NCBI RefSeq assembly: GCF_010645065.1
Contig: NZ_JAADZW010000002.1
Location: forward strand, 186,001-250,000
Origin: Flavobacterium fluviatile
GTDB lineage: Bacteria > Bacteroidota > Bacteroidia > Flavobacteriales > Flavobacteriaceae
Reading direction: 5' to 3'
Length of the DNA: 64,000 bases
The notes under the pieces were generated by a model. The model was given only the letters and a program-made list of their open reading frames with translations. It searched no databases and was not told the DNA's origin. Positions 9,356 through 17,156 of this stretch are shown one piece after another. Every line of letters begins with the position of its first letter. Position 1 is the first letter of the stretch. A program made the position numbers and the translations under genes.

Positions 9356-10195
9356 TTAACCAACAATCGTTCGAAAAGTCAGATTCACCCTTGGTTTTGA
9401 AGTAGTTTTTGTTGGAGGCAGACGATGCAGCCAATGTGTTTGAGTTTCATCTTTCATAACCAATAAACTGCCGTGTTCTAAAATTAAAGATACGGTTTCT
9501 TTAGTTTGTTTATGTTTAAAAGCAAACTTACGCTCTGCCCCAAAACTTACTGAGCCAATCGCGCCATTTTTTTTTAAGTCTTTTTCAGCATCACTGTGCC
9601 ACGCCATTCCTTCCTCGCCTGAATGATATAAATTTAACAGGCAGGAGTTGAAAGTTTCGCCTGTTTTTTCTTCAATGATTTTCTTTAGTTCCAAAAGTTC
9701 CTTTGTCCACGGAAGTGCTTTTTTTGTTGTATTTGAATAGGTATATTCAAAACCCGAATCTCCGTACCAGGCTACTTTTCGCTTAGTCAGAATTAATTTT
9801 CCAAAGATAATGGCTTCATCATTTTTCCATTCAATAGTATTTAAAAGTATATCCAGATACTGATTGGAATCTTCTCTTGAAAACAATTTTCCGTAATAAT
9901 TGACTGTTCCTTCTTTTGGAAGCAGGTTTGTATTTTCGTCTGTATGCGGATTAAATAAGTCCATTTTCCAGTTTTGATATTCGGTTTTTATGCAATGTCC
10001 GCAAGGTCTGAAGCCATTTTGCTTTGCTTCCTTTTCAGATAAAAAGAAAACTCTATTTTGACGTTTCATTCTTTTTCCTGAAGAACATTTTAACATTCCG
10101 TAGATTTTTAGTTTCCTGTTCCCCCCGAAACAAATTTCCGCATTTTTAATTTTATTTCGTAAATCTGAGTCTGTTATTTTAGAATGGTCAATCAT
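9356..10195 (-). CDS. alkB: AlkB-type 2OG/Fe(II) DNA dioxygenase with N-terminal Ada-like zinc domain
   Basis: AlkB proteins oxidatively remove methyl groups such as 1-methyladenine and 3-methylcytosine from DNA. Residues 95-279 form the dioxygenase, close to the ALKBH2/3 type: iron ligands His200 and Asp202 (WHSD) and His257 (HWLH), with Arg269/Arg275 (PRVNLTFR) for 2-oxoglutarate. Residues 20-70 look like the Ada metal-binding domain (KIYG..KC ... RPCGHC). Three of its four zinc Cys are present (37, 65, 68), but the position of the E. coli Ada methyl acceptor Cys38 is Gly33. The product has 279 aa from ATG 10195; a GTG four codons upstream is an alternative start. Its neighbours upstream on the same strand are other alkylation-repair genes. 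Confidence 0.88.
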   Translation of the reverse strand: MIDHSKITDSDLRNKIKNAEICFGGNRKLKIYGMLKCSSGKRMKRQNRVFFLSEKEAKQNGFRPCGHCIKTEYQNWKMDLFNPHTDENTNLLPKEGTVNYYGKLFSREDSNQYLDILLNTIEWKNDEAIIFGKLILTKRKVAWYGDSGFEYTYSNTTKKALPWTKELLELKKIIEEKTGETFNSCLLNLYHSGEEGMAWHSDAEKDLKKNGAIGSVSFGAERKFAFKHKQTKETVSLILEHGSLLVMKDETQTHWLHRLPPTKTTSKPRVNLTFRTIVG

Positions 10196-10290
10196 TATTT
10201 TTATCACATTTTTGTTGAATTTTTATCCGTAGAGCGCACGCAGCGCGTATATAATGATTAGATTTTGACAAGGATTTAAATTGATTTTTA

Positions 10291-10389
10291 CACGCAGATT
10301 TTGCAGATTAAAGCAGATTTTAATTGAATATATAGTTTAAAATAAATCATCAGCACACATCTGCTTAAATCTTTTTAAAAATCTGCGTG
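10291..10389. repeat. About 100-bp palindromic element with CACGCAGATTTT ends
   Basis: Perfect 12-bp terminal inverted repeats: CACGCAGATTTT at 10291-10302 and its complement at 10378-10389. Inner similarity continues (GATTAAAGCAGAT against GATTTAAGCAGAT). No ORF lies inside. The ends differ at only a few bases from the repeats bracketing the GxxExxY gene at 32638-33144. It sits between the 2OG oxygenase gene and alkB. Confidence 0.7.
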
Positions 10390-10431
10390 AAATTAAGTCG
10401 TCTGTACCTTGAAGCCCTGCAACTTTGTACC

Positions 10432-11136
10432 TTAAGAAAGCGCATCATGAAAAATAATTCCCAATGTATGTCTTTCACCGGAATGAATTTCACTGACGCC
10501 ATGTTTCATGTTCACTCTATAATAACCTTTAATTCCTTTTACAGGTCTGAAATTAGTTGTGAAAATTAAAACATCACCTTTCTTAGGTTTCAAAACAATG
10601 ACTTTAGATTGTGCTCTGGGCGTTTGTTGTGTTAATATAAATTCGCCACCAGTAAAATCTTTATCAGGTTCGTTTAGAAAAAGTACTATTTGGATAGGGA
10701 AATAGACATCTCCATATAAATCCTGATGTAAAGTATTAAAACCACCTTTACCATATTTCAAGATTAAAACCGTTGCATTAACTTGATAGTTTGAATGGCA
10801 TTGTTCCAATAATTTTTCGTGCGTTTCAGGAAAAACAGAATTGATGTTCAGTGCTTTCATCCAGGTATTTGCAATTGGTGCCAGTTTTGGATAAATCGAA
10901 GAACGAATGTCCTGAATTAAATTCGGAAGTGGATAATTAAAGTATTTATATTCTCCCAGACCAAACCGATATCGTTCCATTACAATTGTTTTTCGATATA
11001 GAGTAGGATTATCATATTCGAATTTTAAATCTTCGCATTCTTCATCATTTAGCACATTTGGAATAATGGCGAATCCATTTTCGTGCATACACTCCGTAAT
11101 GTTTTCCCAATTTTGGGCCGTAATTCTTTGTTTCAT
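10432..11136 (-). CDS. 2OG-Fe(II) oxygenase, PF09859-like
   Basis: The 234-aa product resembles the oxygenase family listed as acting on damaged DNA (PF09859): MERYRFGLGEYKYF (53-66), YPLP, LAPIAN, and a jelly-roll core with iron ligands His137 and Asp139 (LHQD) and His212, and Arg222 as the likely 2-oxoglutarate ligand. DFTGGEFILT and HTLGIIFHDA are family-typical. Its start overlaps the stop of the upstream SDR gene as ATGA, so the two are translationally coupled. The substrate is not established, and a role in alkylation repair is inferred from context. Confidence 0.85.
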   Translation of the reverse strand: MKQRITAQNWENITECMHENGFAIIPNVLNDEECEDLKFEYDNPTLYRKTIVMERYRFGLGEYKYFNYPLPNLIQDIRSSIYPKLAPIANTWMKALNINSVFPETHEKLLEQCHSNYQVNATVLILKYGKGGFNTLHQDLYGDVYFPIQIVLFLNEPDKDFTGGEFILTQQTPRAQSKVIVLKPKKGDVLIFTTNFRPVKGIKGYYRVNMKHGVSEIHSGERHTLGIIFHDALS

Positions 11137-11888
11137 GATTTTGTTTTTGATAATCCGCCATCAACCGTTATTTCGATACCATGAATATAAGAAGCATCAT
11201 CTGAAGCCAGAAAAAGTACTGTTTTGGCAATTTCGGAAGGTCTACCAAATCGTTTAAAGGGAAGCGTTGGAATAATCGACTCAATTGTACCTTTAATTTG
11301 TTCAGCTGTAAGTCCCGTATTGTTAAAAATATTTGTGTTTATATGTCCTGGGCTGACTCCATTTACACGTATTCCTTTAGTAGTACATTCAGCCGCAAAA
11401 GTTTTAATAAAGGATTGAACAGCAGCTTTTGCTGCACTGTAAATTGACGTATTTGCATGACCGATTTCAGTAAGAAAGGTCGTGTTTAAGATAATAGAAC
11501 TTTCTTCACGCATTAAAGGCAATATTTGCTGTACTGTAAAAAAAGTTCCTTTAACCAGCATGTTGAATATTTCATCGAATTCATGGATGGCGACATTTTC
11601 GATAGAATTGAATTTACCATATCCAGCATTGACGAATAAAATATCTATTTTGTCAGTATAAGATTTTAGTTGGTTTTGTAATTCGAAAATATCTGATAAT
11701 TTCCCTGCATTTGATACAATTCCAATTGTATTTTGACCTAAATCATTAACCGCTTTATCTACCGTTTCCTGACTGCGTCCTGTTATAATAACTTTTGCAC
11801 CAGTTTTAATGAATTCCTTGGCTGTAGCAAATCCCATTCCGTTTGTCCCTCCAGTAATCAGTACTATTTTGTTTTTAAATTTTTGCAT
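11133..11888 (-). CDS. SDR family NAD(P)-dependent oxidoreductase
   Basis: Classical short-chain dehydrogenase/reductase of 251 aa: cofactor loop TGGTNGMG (12-19), NAG (87-89), active-site Tyr150-x3-Lys154 (YSAAK) and PGHINT after the catalytic region. The catalytic Ser position about 13 residues before Tyr150 appears to be Thr137. The substrate cannot be told. It is the first gene of a pair with the 2OG oxygenase (ATGA overlap). The pair is preceded by an 18-bp sequence shared with the ada-like gene, which suggests co-regulation. Confidence 0.88.
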   Translation of the reverse strand: MQKFKNKIVLITGGTNGMGFATAKEFIKTGAKVIITGRSQETVDKAVNDLGQNTIGIVSNAGKLSDIFELQNQLKSYTDKIDILFVNAGYGKFNSIENVAIHEFDEIFNMLVKGTFFTVQQILPLMREESSIILNTTFLTEIGHANTSIYSAAKAAVQSFIKTFAAECTTKGIRVNGVSPGHINTNIFNNTGLTAEQIKGTIESIIPTLPFKRFGRPSEIAKTVLFLASDDASYIHGIEITVDGGLSKTKS

Positions 11889-11913
11889 TTGAATATTTAT
11901 TTTATTTACAATG

Positions 11914-11958
11914 CAAAGGTTTCAAAAACAGGTAAAAATAAAAATCCGAAACTTGCTG
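11914..11958 (-). promoter_or_regulatory. Promoter and shared 18-bp element of the SDR/2OG operon
   Basis: On the minus strand CAGCAAGTTTCGGATTTT (11958-11941) is followed after exactly 23 nt by TTTG (11917-11914) in an AACCTTTG context. The same 18 bp and 23-nt spacing occur upstream of the ada-like gene (12880-12836). Its position, just upstream of or over the -33 region, fits an activator site. Confidence 0.65.
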
Positions 11959-11961
11959 TAT

Positions 11962-12813
11962 TTATTCAATATCCAAATCAATTTGTGCACGTTCCCAGCC
12001 AATAATGGCTGTTTTTCTTGTGTTTCCCCACATATAACCACCAAAAGTTCCTGATGACTGAATCACGCGATGACATGGAATAAGAAAAGCTACAGGATTG
12101 CTCCCGATTGCAGTTCCGACTGCTCTTGAGGCATTTGGTTTTTCGATTTGCTGTGCAATTGAACCGTAAGTAGAAAGTTGCCCCATTGGGATTTTTAGCA
12201 AGGTTTCCCAAACTTTCAGTTGAAAATCGGTTCCTTTTAAATGCAGTTTAATTTCAGATAATTTGCTCCAGTCATTTTGGAAAATGAATAAAGCATTTTG
12301 TTGGGGCAAATCTAGTTTTTTAGAAAATTGAGCATTCGGGAATTTATCTTTCAACGCAATAAATCCTGTTATTTCATCTTCGGCGAAAGCCATAAAACAA
12401 ACGCCTTTTGAAGTTGATGCGACAATAATATTCCCAAAAGGACTTTCGGCAAAACTGTAATGTATTTCAAGATTTTTTCCTCCGTTTTTATATTCGGCAG
12501 GTGTCATTCCTTCGATATTTACAAATAAATCATGCAGCCGGCTTGTGCCTGAAAGTCCTGTCTCAAAAGCAGTTTCAGAGATTGTTGCCTGATTTTCTTT
12601 GAGTAGTTTTTTGGCGTGCTGAATGCTGGTATATTGCAAAAACTTCTTCGGACTCGTTCCAGCCCATTCACTAAAAAGTCGCTGAAAGTGAAACGGACTC
12701 AAATGTACTTTTTCTGCCACTTCATCCAGATTGGGCTGATCTTTAAAATTAGCTTTGATATAATCTATAGCTTCGGCGATACGATTATAATTGATATTTT
12801 CCTGCGTGTTCAT
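11962..12813 (-). CDS. Ada-like regulator: AraC HTH fused to O6-alkylguanine-DNA methyltransferase
   Basis: Residues about 10-110 form an AraC-type DNA-binding domain with two helix-turn-helices. Residues about 118-278 form a methylated-DNA--protein-cysteine methyltransferase with the IPCHRV active site (Cys247), a suicide acceptor for alkyl groups from O6-alkylguanine. The N-terminal methylphosphotriester zinc domain of E. coli Ada is absent, so the protein starts directly with the HTH (283 aa). A partly degraded version of that domain is fused to the nearby AlkB protein. The protein is expected to repair DNA and activate transcription, probably via the 18-bp element found before it and before the SDR gene. 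Confidence 0.9.
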   Translation of the reverse strand: MNTQENINYNRIAEAIDYIKANFKDQPNLDEVAEKVHLSPFHFQRLFSEWAGTSPKKFLQYTSIQHAKKLLKENQATISETAFETGLSGTSRLHDLFVNIEGMTPAEYKNGGKNLEIHYSFAESPFGNIIVASTSKGVCFMAFAEDEITGFIALKDKFPNAQFSKKLDLPQQNALFIFQNDWSKLSEIKLHLKGTDFQLKVWETLLKIPMGQLSTYGSIAQQIEKPNASRAVGTAIGSNPVAFLIPCHRVIQSSGTFGGYMWGNTRKTAIIGWERAQIDLDIE

Positions 12814-12835
12814 CTTTTATCCATTTTTATAAATA

Positions 12836-12880
12836 CAAATATCGATTGGTTTTAGAAGGTGCAAAATCCGAAACTTGCTG
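12836..12880 (-). promoter_or_regulatory. Promoter and shared 18-bp element of the ada-like gene
   Basis: The second copy of CAGCAAGTTTCGGATTTT (12880-12863), again 23 nt before a TTTG (12839-12836, context GATATTTG). The element ends 49 nt before the start codon. Candidate autoregulatory Ada-type box. Confidence 0.65.
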
Positions 12881-12899
12881 AAATGTTTTTTTGTTGGTT

Positions 12900-12943
12900 T
12901 CGTTTCAGGTTTCAAGTTTTCAGTAGCCTGAAACTTGAAACAG
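12900..12943. repeat. TTTCAGGTTTCAAG inverted repeat
   Basis: GTTTCAAGTTTTCAG pairs with CCTGAAACTTGAAAC, leaving a short loop. It lies directly after the GNAT gene stop and may end its transcript. The same words recur at 38393-38486. Confidence 0.55.
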
Positions 12944-13414
12944 CTAAAAGAGTTTCTTTTCCATTTTGTAGTTAATCAGTTCAACATTTAAACGGATATT
13001 TCTTTGTTCTGCTTTTACAATAAATCCTTTCTTTTCGAAAAAAGGTTTTGCCGTAATGCTGATATCTGCGGTTATTACTTGTGAATGATATTTAGCAGCC
13101 TCGATTTCTAATTTATCCAGGATTTTGTCTGCAATTCCCTGTCTTTGAAAATCCTTATGGACGTAGAATAAATCAATATAATTACCATCTTTCAAAGTTC
13201 CAAATCCGGTGATTTGGTTTTCAATTTGGGCTAATAAAACAAATTGTGTATTGATAACGTCAAGCCACCTTTCAGTATTTTCTACACCTGAACTCCAAAC
13301 TTGAATCTGTTCCTTATTATAATCGTTTTTGCAAACCTCTTGAATGGTTTCGAAATATAATTTTTGCATTTCTGGCAAATCTGAATTTGTAGCTACTCTG
13401 AAAATAGTTGACAT
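12944..13414 (-). CDS. GNAT family N-acetyltransferase
   Basis: A 156-aa product with the GNAT core: an N-terminal strand and helix (IFRVATNSDLPEMQKLY), the central strands (FGTLKDGNYIDLFYVHKDFQRQGI), in which Q/RxxGxG/A is represented by QRQGIA for acetyl-CoA phosphate binding, and a C-terminal F-F-E-K-K-G-F segment. The ATG for MSTIFRV was chosen; the open frame extends 24 codons upstream without GNAT character. The substrate is unknown. It overlaps none of its neighbours, and the next gene upstream ends 38 bp away. Confidence 0.85.
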   Translation of the reverse strand: MSTIFRVATNSDLPEMQKLYFETIQEVCKNDYNKEQIQVWSSGVENTERWLDVINTQFVLLAQIENQITGFGTLKDGNYIDLFYVHKDFQRQGIADKILDKLEIEAAKYHSQVITADISITAKPFFEKKGFIVKAEQRNIRLNVELINYKMEKKLF

Positions 13415-13451
13415 GTTAGTTGTAAATTTTATAATACGGATTCGAATTGAA

Positions 13452-14528
13452 TTAATTAAGATTGTTTTTTGCATCAGAGACCCCAATTAATTTATAGCCA
13501 TTTTCAGTCCGTAAAAATTCAAAATGGTCTTGTCCTGAATCTGCTTTATTTCTGGAAGAAATTATAATGCTTTTGACCGGATAAAGCCAGTCTATAGCTT
13601 CCCTGCAATTATTAAAGTACTTTTCATACTCCGCTGTTTCGTATATAAACGGGTTTAAACCATTTGACGAAACAAAATATTCGGAATTGTCAGTAGTAAG
13701 CTCTTTAAGTTTCAGTTTTATAAATTGATAATTCTGATGGATAAACTTCGATTTAGGTTCACTTGTCCAGCCCATCGGTTCTTTCCAGTACGTGATTTTA
13801 TCAAACGAATGTTTTTCTAAATTGGCTTTGGATAAATCAGAAAGTAAAGCTTTTTTCAGCCAGTGTTTAAATTCTTTGTCAAAATTGATAAAGGAATAAT
13901 AATGGCCATCAGTACCTAAGAAATATTCTCTTATTTCATCTTTACCTTTTTCTTTTGATTTTTCTAAAGAATAAAAATTCAGTTCATCATTATAAGGAAA
14001 ATTTTCAATCAGAATTTTGTTGTTGATATCAATTAGAAATTCTTTTCCTCCGGTCCAGAAAAAAAGCTCGCCAGCGATTTCTTTTTTAGCATCTTTTAGA
14101 GCGATGACCATTCCGTTCCTGACTTTGGTTATATTGCTATAATCAGCGGGAATTACAATTTTTCCATCACTGTTGAAAATTCCCATTTTATCTGATTTTG
14201 GATCCCTAAAACGGATAAAACCTTCATTTTCGCAATCCGGGGTATTGTCAAAAACATATAAACTGTCACGGCCTACTATTTTTCCTTTTTTGGTTAGATA
14301 GTAGCTTTTCCAGCTGTCCTTACATTCTTCTGATACGGAGATAATATTTTCAAATTTACTGGCTGTGGTAAGTCCCATAAATTTGGGCTCGATTTTAATA
14401 ACGCCGTTTTTGTCTTTAAAGCCGATAAGCGTTGTGTCTTTGTTTGGAAAAGAAAACCAGATGTCTTTTTCCTGTGCAAAAATGGCAAAGCTTATAAAGA
14501 AGAAAATTAATCCGGTGTATTGTTTCAT
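13452..14528 (-). CDS. Exported protein with WG-type repeats, function unknown
   Basis: A 358-aa product with a signal peptide ending at IFAQ (residues 1-18). Segments such as LIGFKDKNGVIKIEPKF and MGIFNSDGKIVIPADY match the WG repeat pattern (xxGFxDxxGKxxIPxxY), a beta-rich module of unknown role found in many Bacteroidota exported proteins. The C-terminal third is not recognised. The ATG giving MKQYTGL was preferred to one two codons upstream. It is probably transcribed alone or with the downstream GNAT gene (38-bp gap). Confidence 0.75.
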   Translation of the reverse strand: MKQYTGLIFFFISFAIFAQEKDIWFSFPNKDTTLIGFKDKNGVIKIEPKFMGLTTASKFENIISVSEECKDSWKSYYLTKKGKIVGRDSLYVFDNTPDCENEGFIRFRDPKSDKMGIFNSDGKIVIPADYSNITKVRNGMVIALKDAKKEIAGELFFWTGGKEFLIDINNKILIENFPYNDELNFYSLEKSKEKGKDEIREYFLGTDGHYYSFINFDKEFKHWLKKALLSDLSKANLEKHSFDKITYWKEPMGWTSEPKSKFIHQNYQFIKLKLKELTTDNSEYFVSSNGLNPFIYETAEYEKYFNNCREAIDWLYPVKSIIISSRNKADSGQDHFEFLRTENGYKLIGVSDAKNNLN

Positions 14529-14611
14529 GAACAAGGTTTTATGGTAAAAATAATTATAAAAATTTTAAAAGGGAAGTCGTATAAGTAAATGTTTTTATTA
14601 TTGTTACATCG

Positions 14612-14726
14612 CGTGAGGGATAGGAGGAAAGCTACCGAAGTAGCCCGGATAGCCCGACAGCATCCCGATAAAAAGGGGAATGATCGCAAAGAGAAGCGCC
14701 CTTTTTATCGGGATGGTGACACGCCC
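14612..14726. repeat. Intergenic repeat with a 17-bp perfect inverted repeat
   Basis: CATCCCGATAAAAAGGG (14661-14677) is perfectly complementary to 14699-14715, with a 21-nt loop. Flanks read GAGGGATAG, AGCCCGGATAGCCCG and GTGACACGCCC. It is much richer in GC than its surroundings and contains no credible gene. It looks like a Flavobacterium dispersed intergenic element. Confidence 0.65.
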
Positions 14727-14760
14727 AAAAACAAAAACCCTCACATTACTGCAAGGGTTT
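14727..14760 (-). terminator. Terminator of ahcY
   Basis: AAACCCT and AGGGTTT arms around a 12-nt loop, followed in the minus direction by TTGTTTTTG. It lies 30 bp after the ahcY stop. Confidence 0.6.
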
Positions 14761-14790
14761 GTATTATAACTAATAACTAAGGACTATAAA

Positions 14791-16107
14791 TTAGTATCTG
14801 TAGTACTCAGGTTTGAATGGACCCTGAACGTCAACACCAATATAAGCAGCCTGATCTTCTCTAAGAACTTCTAGTTCAACGCCTAATTTAGCTAAGTGCA
14901 AAGCAGCCACTTTTTCATCCAAATGTTTTGGCAACATGTAAACTTCATTTTTGTAAGCAGCACTGTTATTCCACAATTCGATTTGAGCCAAAGTTTGGTT
15001 GGTGAATGAGTTACTCATTACAAAACTTGGGTGACCTGTAGCACAGCCAAGGTTTACCAAACGACCTTCAGCCAAAATGATGATATCGTTTCCGTTGATG
15101 TTGTATTTGTCAACCTGAGGCTTGATTTCGATTTTAGAGGCACCATGATTTTTGTTTAACCATGCCATATCGATTTCGTTATCAAAATGACCAATGTTAC
15201 AAACAACAGTTTTGTCTTTCATTTGCTCGAAATGTTTCCCAACAACGATATCTTTATTTCCTGTAGTTGTAATGATGATGTCAGCATTCGCAATTACAGT
15301 ATCTAATTTTTTAACTTCATAACCGTCCATTGCAGCCTGTAAAGCACAAATTGGATCGATTTCAGTAACTGTCACAATAGATCCCGCACCTCTGAAAGAA
15401 GCTGCAGTTCCTTTTCCTACATCACCGTATCCGCAAACAACAACTCTTTTTCCGGCTAACATTAAGTCAGTTGCACGACGAACAGCGTCAACAGCAGATT
15501 CTTTACAACCGTATTTGTTATCAAATTTAGATTTAGTAACAGAATCGTTAATGTTGATTGCAGGCATTGGCAATGTTCCCGCTTTTACTCTTTCGTAAAG
15601 TCTGTGAACACCAGTTGTAGTTTCTTCAGAAAGACCTTTGATTCCAGGAACCAATTCCGGGAAACGATCAATAACCATGTTTGTTAAATCTCCACCGTCA
15701 TCAAGGATCATGTTCAATGGTTTTCTGTCTTCGCCAAAAAATAAAGTCTGCTCAATACACCAGTCAAATTCTTCTTCATTTAAACCTTTCCATGCGTAAA
15801 CTGAGATTCCGGCAGCAGCGATAGCAGCAGCAGCCTGATCCTGAGTAGAGAAAATGTTACAGGAAGACCAGGTAACTTCTGCACCAAGGGCAATTAAAGT
15901 TTCGATCAAAACAGCAGTCTGGATTGTCATGTGCAAACATCCTGCGATACGAGCTCCTTTTAGTGGTTGTTCGTCTTTATATTCAGCGCGAAGTGCCATT
16001 AAACCTGGCATTTCAGCTTCAGCTAGTTCAATTTCTTTTCTTCCCCAGGCAGCAAGAGAAATGTCTTTTACTTTGAAAGCCACATATGGCGTAGTTGTAG
16101 TACTCAT
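14791..16107 (-). CDS. ahcY: Adenosylhomocysteinase
   Basis: Reversible NAD-dependent hydrolysis of S-adenosylhomocysteine to adenosine and homocysteine in the methyl cycle. The 438-aa product is a typical bacterial SAHH without the plant/mycobacterial insert. It has [16 protein letters not shown], the [13 protein letters not shown] substrate segment with catalytic Lys, the NAD-binding loop [19 protein letters not shown], and the C-terminal PFKPEYYRY tail that reaches the neighbouring subunit. It is monocistronic, with a promoter at 16140-16147 and a terminator downstream. Confidence 0.97.
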   Translation of the reverse strand: MSTTTTPYVAFKVKDISLAAWGRKEIELAEAEMPGLMALRAEYKDEQPLKGARIAGCLHMTIQTAVLIETLIALGAEVTWSSCNIFSTQDQAAAAIAAAGISVYAWKGLNEEEFDWCIEQTLFFGEDRKPLNMILDDGGDLTNMVIDRFPELVPGIKGLSEETTTGVHRLYERVKAGTLPMPAININDSVTKSKFDNKYGCKESAVDAVRRATDLMLAGKRVVVCGYGDVGKGTAASFRGAGSIVTVTEIDPICALQAAMDGYEVKKLDTVIANADIIITTTGNKDIVVGKHFEQMKDKTVVCNIGHFDNEIDMAWLNKNHGASKIEIKPQVDKYNINGNDIIILAEGRLVNLGCATGHPSFVMSNSFTNQTLAQIELWNNSAAYKNEVYMLPKHLDEKVAALHLAKLGVELEVLREDQAAYIGVDVQGPFKPEYYRY

Positions 16108-16139
16108 TTATATTATATTTGTATATGTATAATTTTTTG

Positions 16140-16147
16140 CAAATTTA
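16140..16147 (-). promoter_or_regulatory. -7 box of ahcY
   Basis: Minus-strand TAAATTTG matches TAnnTTTG and lies 33-40 bp before the ahcY start. The rest of the 314-bp gap up to 16421 holds dispersed repeats and no gene. Confidence 0.5.
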
Positions 16148-16237
16148 CATAATAGCTTTTGAATTTTACTACTTTCTGAAAGATTTATGAAATGTTTAAT
16201 TTATTAATCTTTAGAATGTTAGTTGCATTCTGTATTT

Positions 16238-16345
16238 GTCATACTGAGCGTAGTCGAAGTAAGAAGCTAATCCTGCTGTCCGCTGTATCTTTTATGGTGA
16301 ACCCCACCATAAAAGGATGCCGCTTCCATCAGGGCTAAGAGACCA
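16238..16345. repeat. Composite intergenic repeat (GTCATACTGAGCG element plus CTTTTATGGTG hairpin)
   Basis: 16238-16260 reads GTCATACTGAGCG(T)AGTCGAAGT, nearly identical to 26486-26508. It is followed by an element with a hairpin CTTTTATGGTG / CACCATAAAAG (near 16291-16315), flanked by GCTGTCCGCTGTAT and GCCGCTTCCATCAGGGC. Both parts look like known types of non-coding dispersed repeats in Flavobacterium. Confidence 0.6.
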
Positions 16346-16358
16346 GACATTTATAAGT

Positions 16359-16387
16359 TAAGTTATTTTTAAAAGAGAAATAACTTA
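16359..16387. repeat. Hairpin TAAGTTATTT upstream of the phosphopantetheinyl transferase
   Basis: Perfect 10-bp inverted repeat TAAGTTATTT / AAATAACTTA with a 9-nt loop, 35 bp before the start codon at 16422. Function unknown; it may be a leader hairpin. Confidence 0.4.
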
Positions 16388-16421
16388 TAATTTAAAACTC
16401 ATAATTCATAATTAAAAAGTA

Positions 16422-17072
16422 ATGCCTTTATTTCAGACCATACAATGCAATGAGAATACCCGAATTTTAATTTGGGAAATAACCGAATCTTTTGACGATC
16501 TGCTAAGCAAAGTTGTCTTAAAAGAAAAAACGCAGAAGCGACTGGATGGAATGAAATCTGAAATGCATCAGCGTGCCTTTCTAAGTGTTCGTATGCTGAT
16601 TCAGGAAATGGGTTTTACAGATAAAGATTTGCATTATGACGAATTTGGTAAGCCTTATTTTGATTGTCATAATTATATTTCAATAACCCATTCTTATCAT
16701 TTTGCAGCCATAATTATAAGCCACGAAAAGGTTGGAATCGACATGGAATTGCAGCGCGAAAAAATTCAGAGAATCGCAGATAAATTTACAGACTTTGAAT
16801 GCAATTATCTGGAACCAGAATTTACAAAAGAATACATAAAAAAACTTACCGTAATCTGGGGAGCAAAAGAAGCCATCTTTAAAATCAGAAACGAAAAAGG
16901 AATCAGTTTTAAAGATCATATTATGGTTGAAGATTTTTCTTTAGAGAAATCTCAAACTCAGGCAAGTCTTCATTTTGATAATCTTGTTAAGGATTTTGAA
17001 GTGCATTACAAGGAAATTCAATCCGATAATTTTGAAGGGAAATTTACTTTGGTTTTTGCTTTTGAGAAGTAA
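16422..17072 (+). CDS. 4'-phosphopantetheinyl transferase superfamily protein
   Basis: Transfers the phosphopantetheine arm of CoA to a Ser on carrier proteins. The 216-aa product has the Sfp-type signature: YISITHSYHF (substrate-binding His), VGIDMEL (Mg-binding Asp/Glu) and WGAKEAIFK (catalytic Glu and Lys). The length fits the Sfp/AcpT class rather than the short AcpS. No polyketide or peptide synthetase is nearby, so the partner (ACP of fatty-acid synthesis or another) cannot be inferred here. Confidence 0.88.
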   Translation: MPLFQTIQCNENTRILIWEITESFDDLLSKVVLKEKTQKRLDGMKSEMHQRAFLSVRMLIQEMGFTDKDLHYDEFGKPYFDCHNYISITHSYHFAAIIISHEKVGIDMELQREKIQRIADKFTDFECNYLEPEFTKEYIKKLTVIWGAKEAIFKIRNEKGISFKDHIMVEDFSLEKSQTQASLHFDNLVKDFEVHYKEIQSDNFEGKFTLVFAFEK

Positions 17073-17083
17073 CCACAAGCTTG

Positions 17084-17154
17084 GTCATGCGAGGAACAAA
17101 GCAACCTCACTATTATTGACTTAGCAAATGTGATTGCTTCGTTCCTCGCAATGA
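17084..17154. repeat. GTCATTGCGAGGAACGAAGCAA-type palindrome
   Basis: Left arm GTCATGCGAGGAACAAAGCAA (17084-17104) and an imperfect reverse complement at 17132-17154 (TTGCTTCGTTCCTCGCAATGAC). This repeat type occurs in many bacterial genomes. It lies between convergent genes and could end both transcripts. Confidence 0.65.
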
Positions 17155-17156
17155 CA

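Noticed and set aside
9072..9434. 120-codon frame on the minus strand across the YjbR-like gene
   Set aside because: It is antisense to the YjbR-like coding sequence and overlaps alkB; the sequence is not protein-like.
14589..14780. 63-codon frame on the plus strand downstream of the WG-repeat gene
   Set aside because: It is made of the GC-rich intergenic repeat and the ahcY terminator; composition is low complexity and basic, and there is no family similarity.
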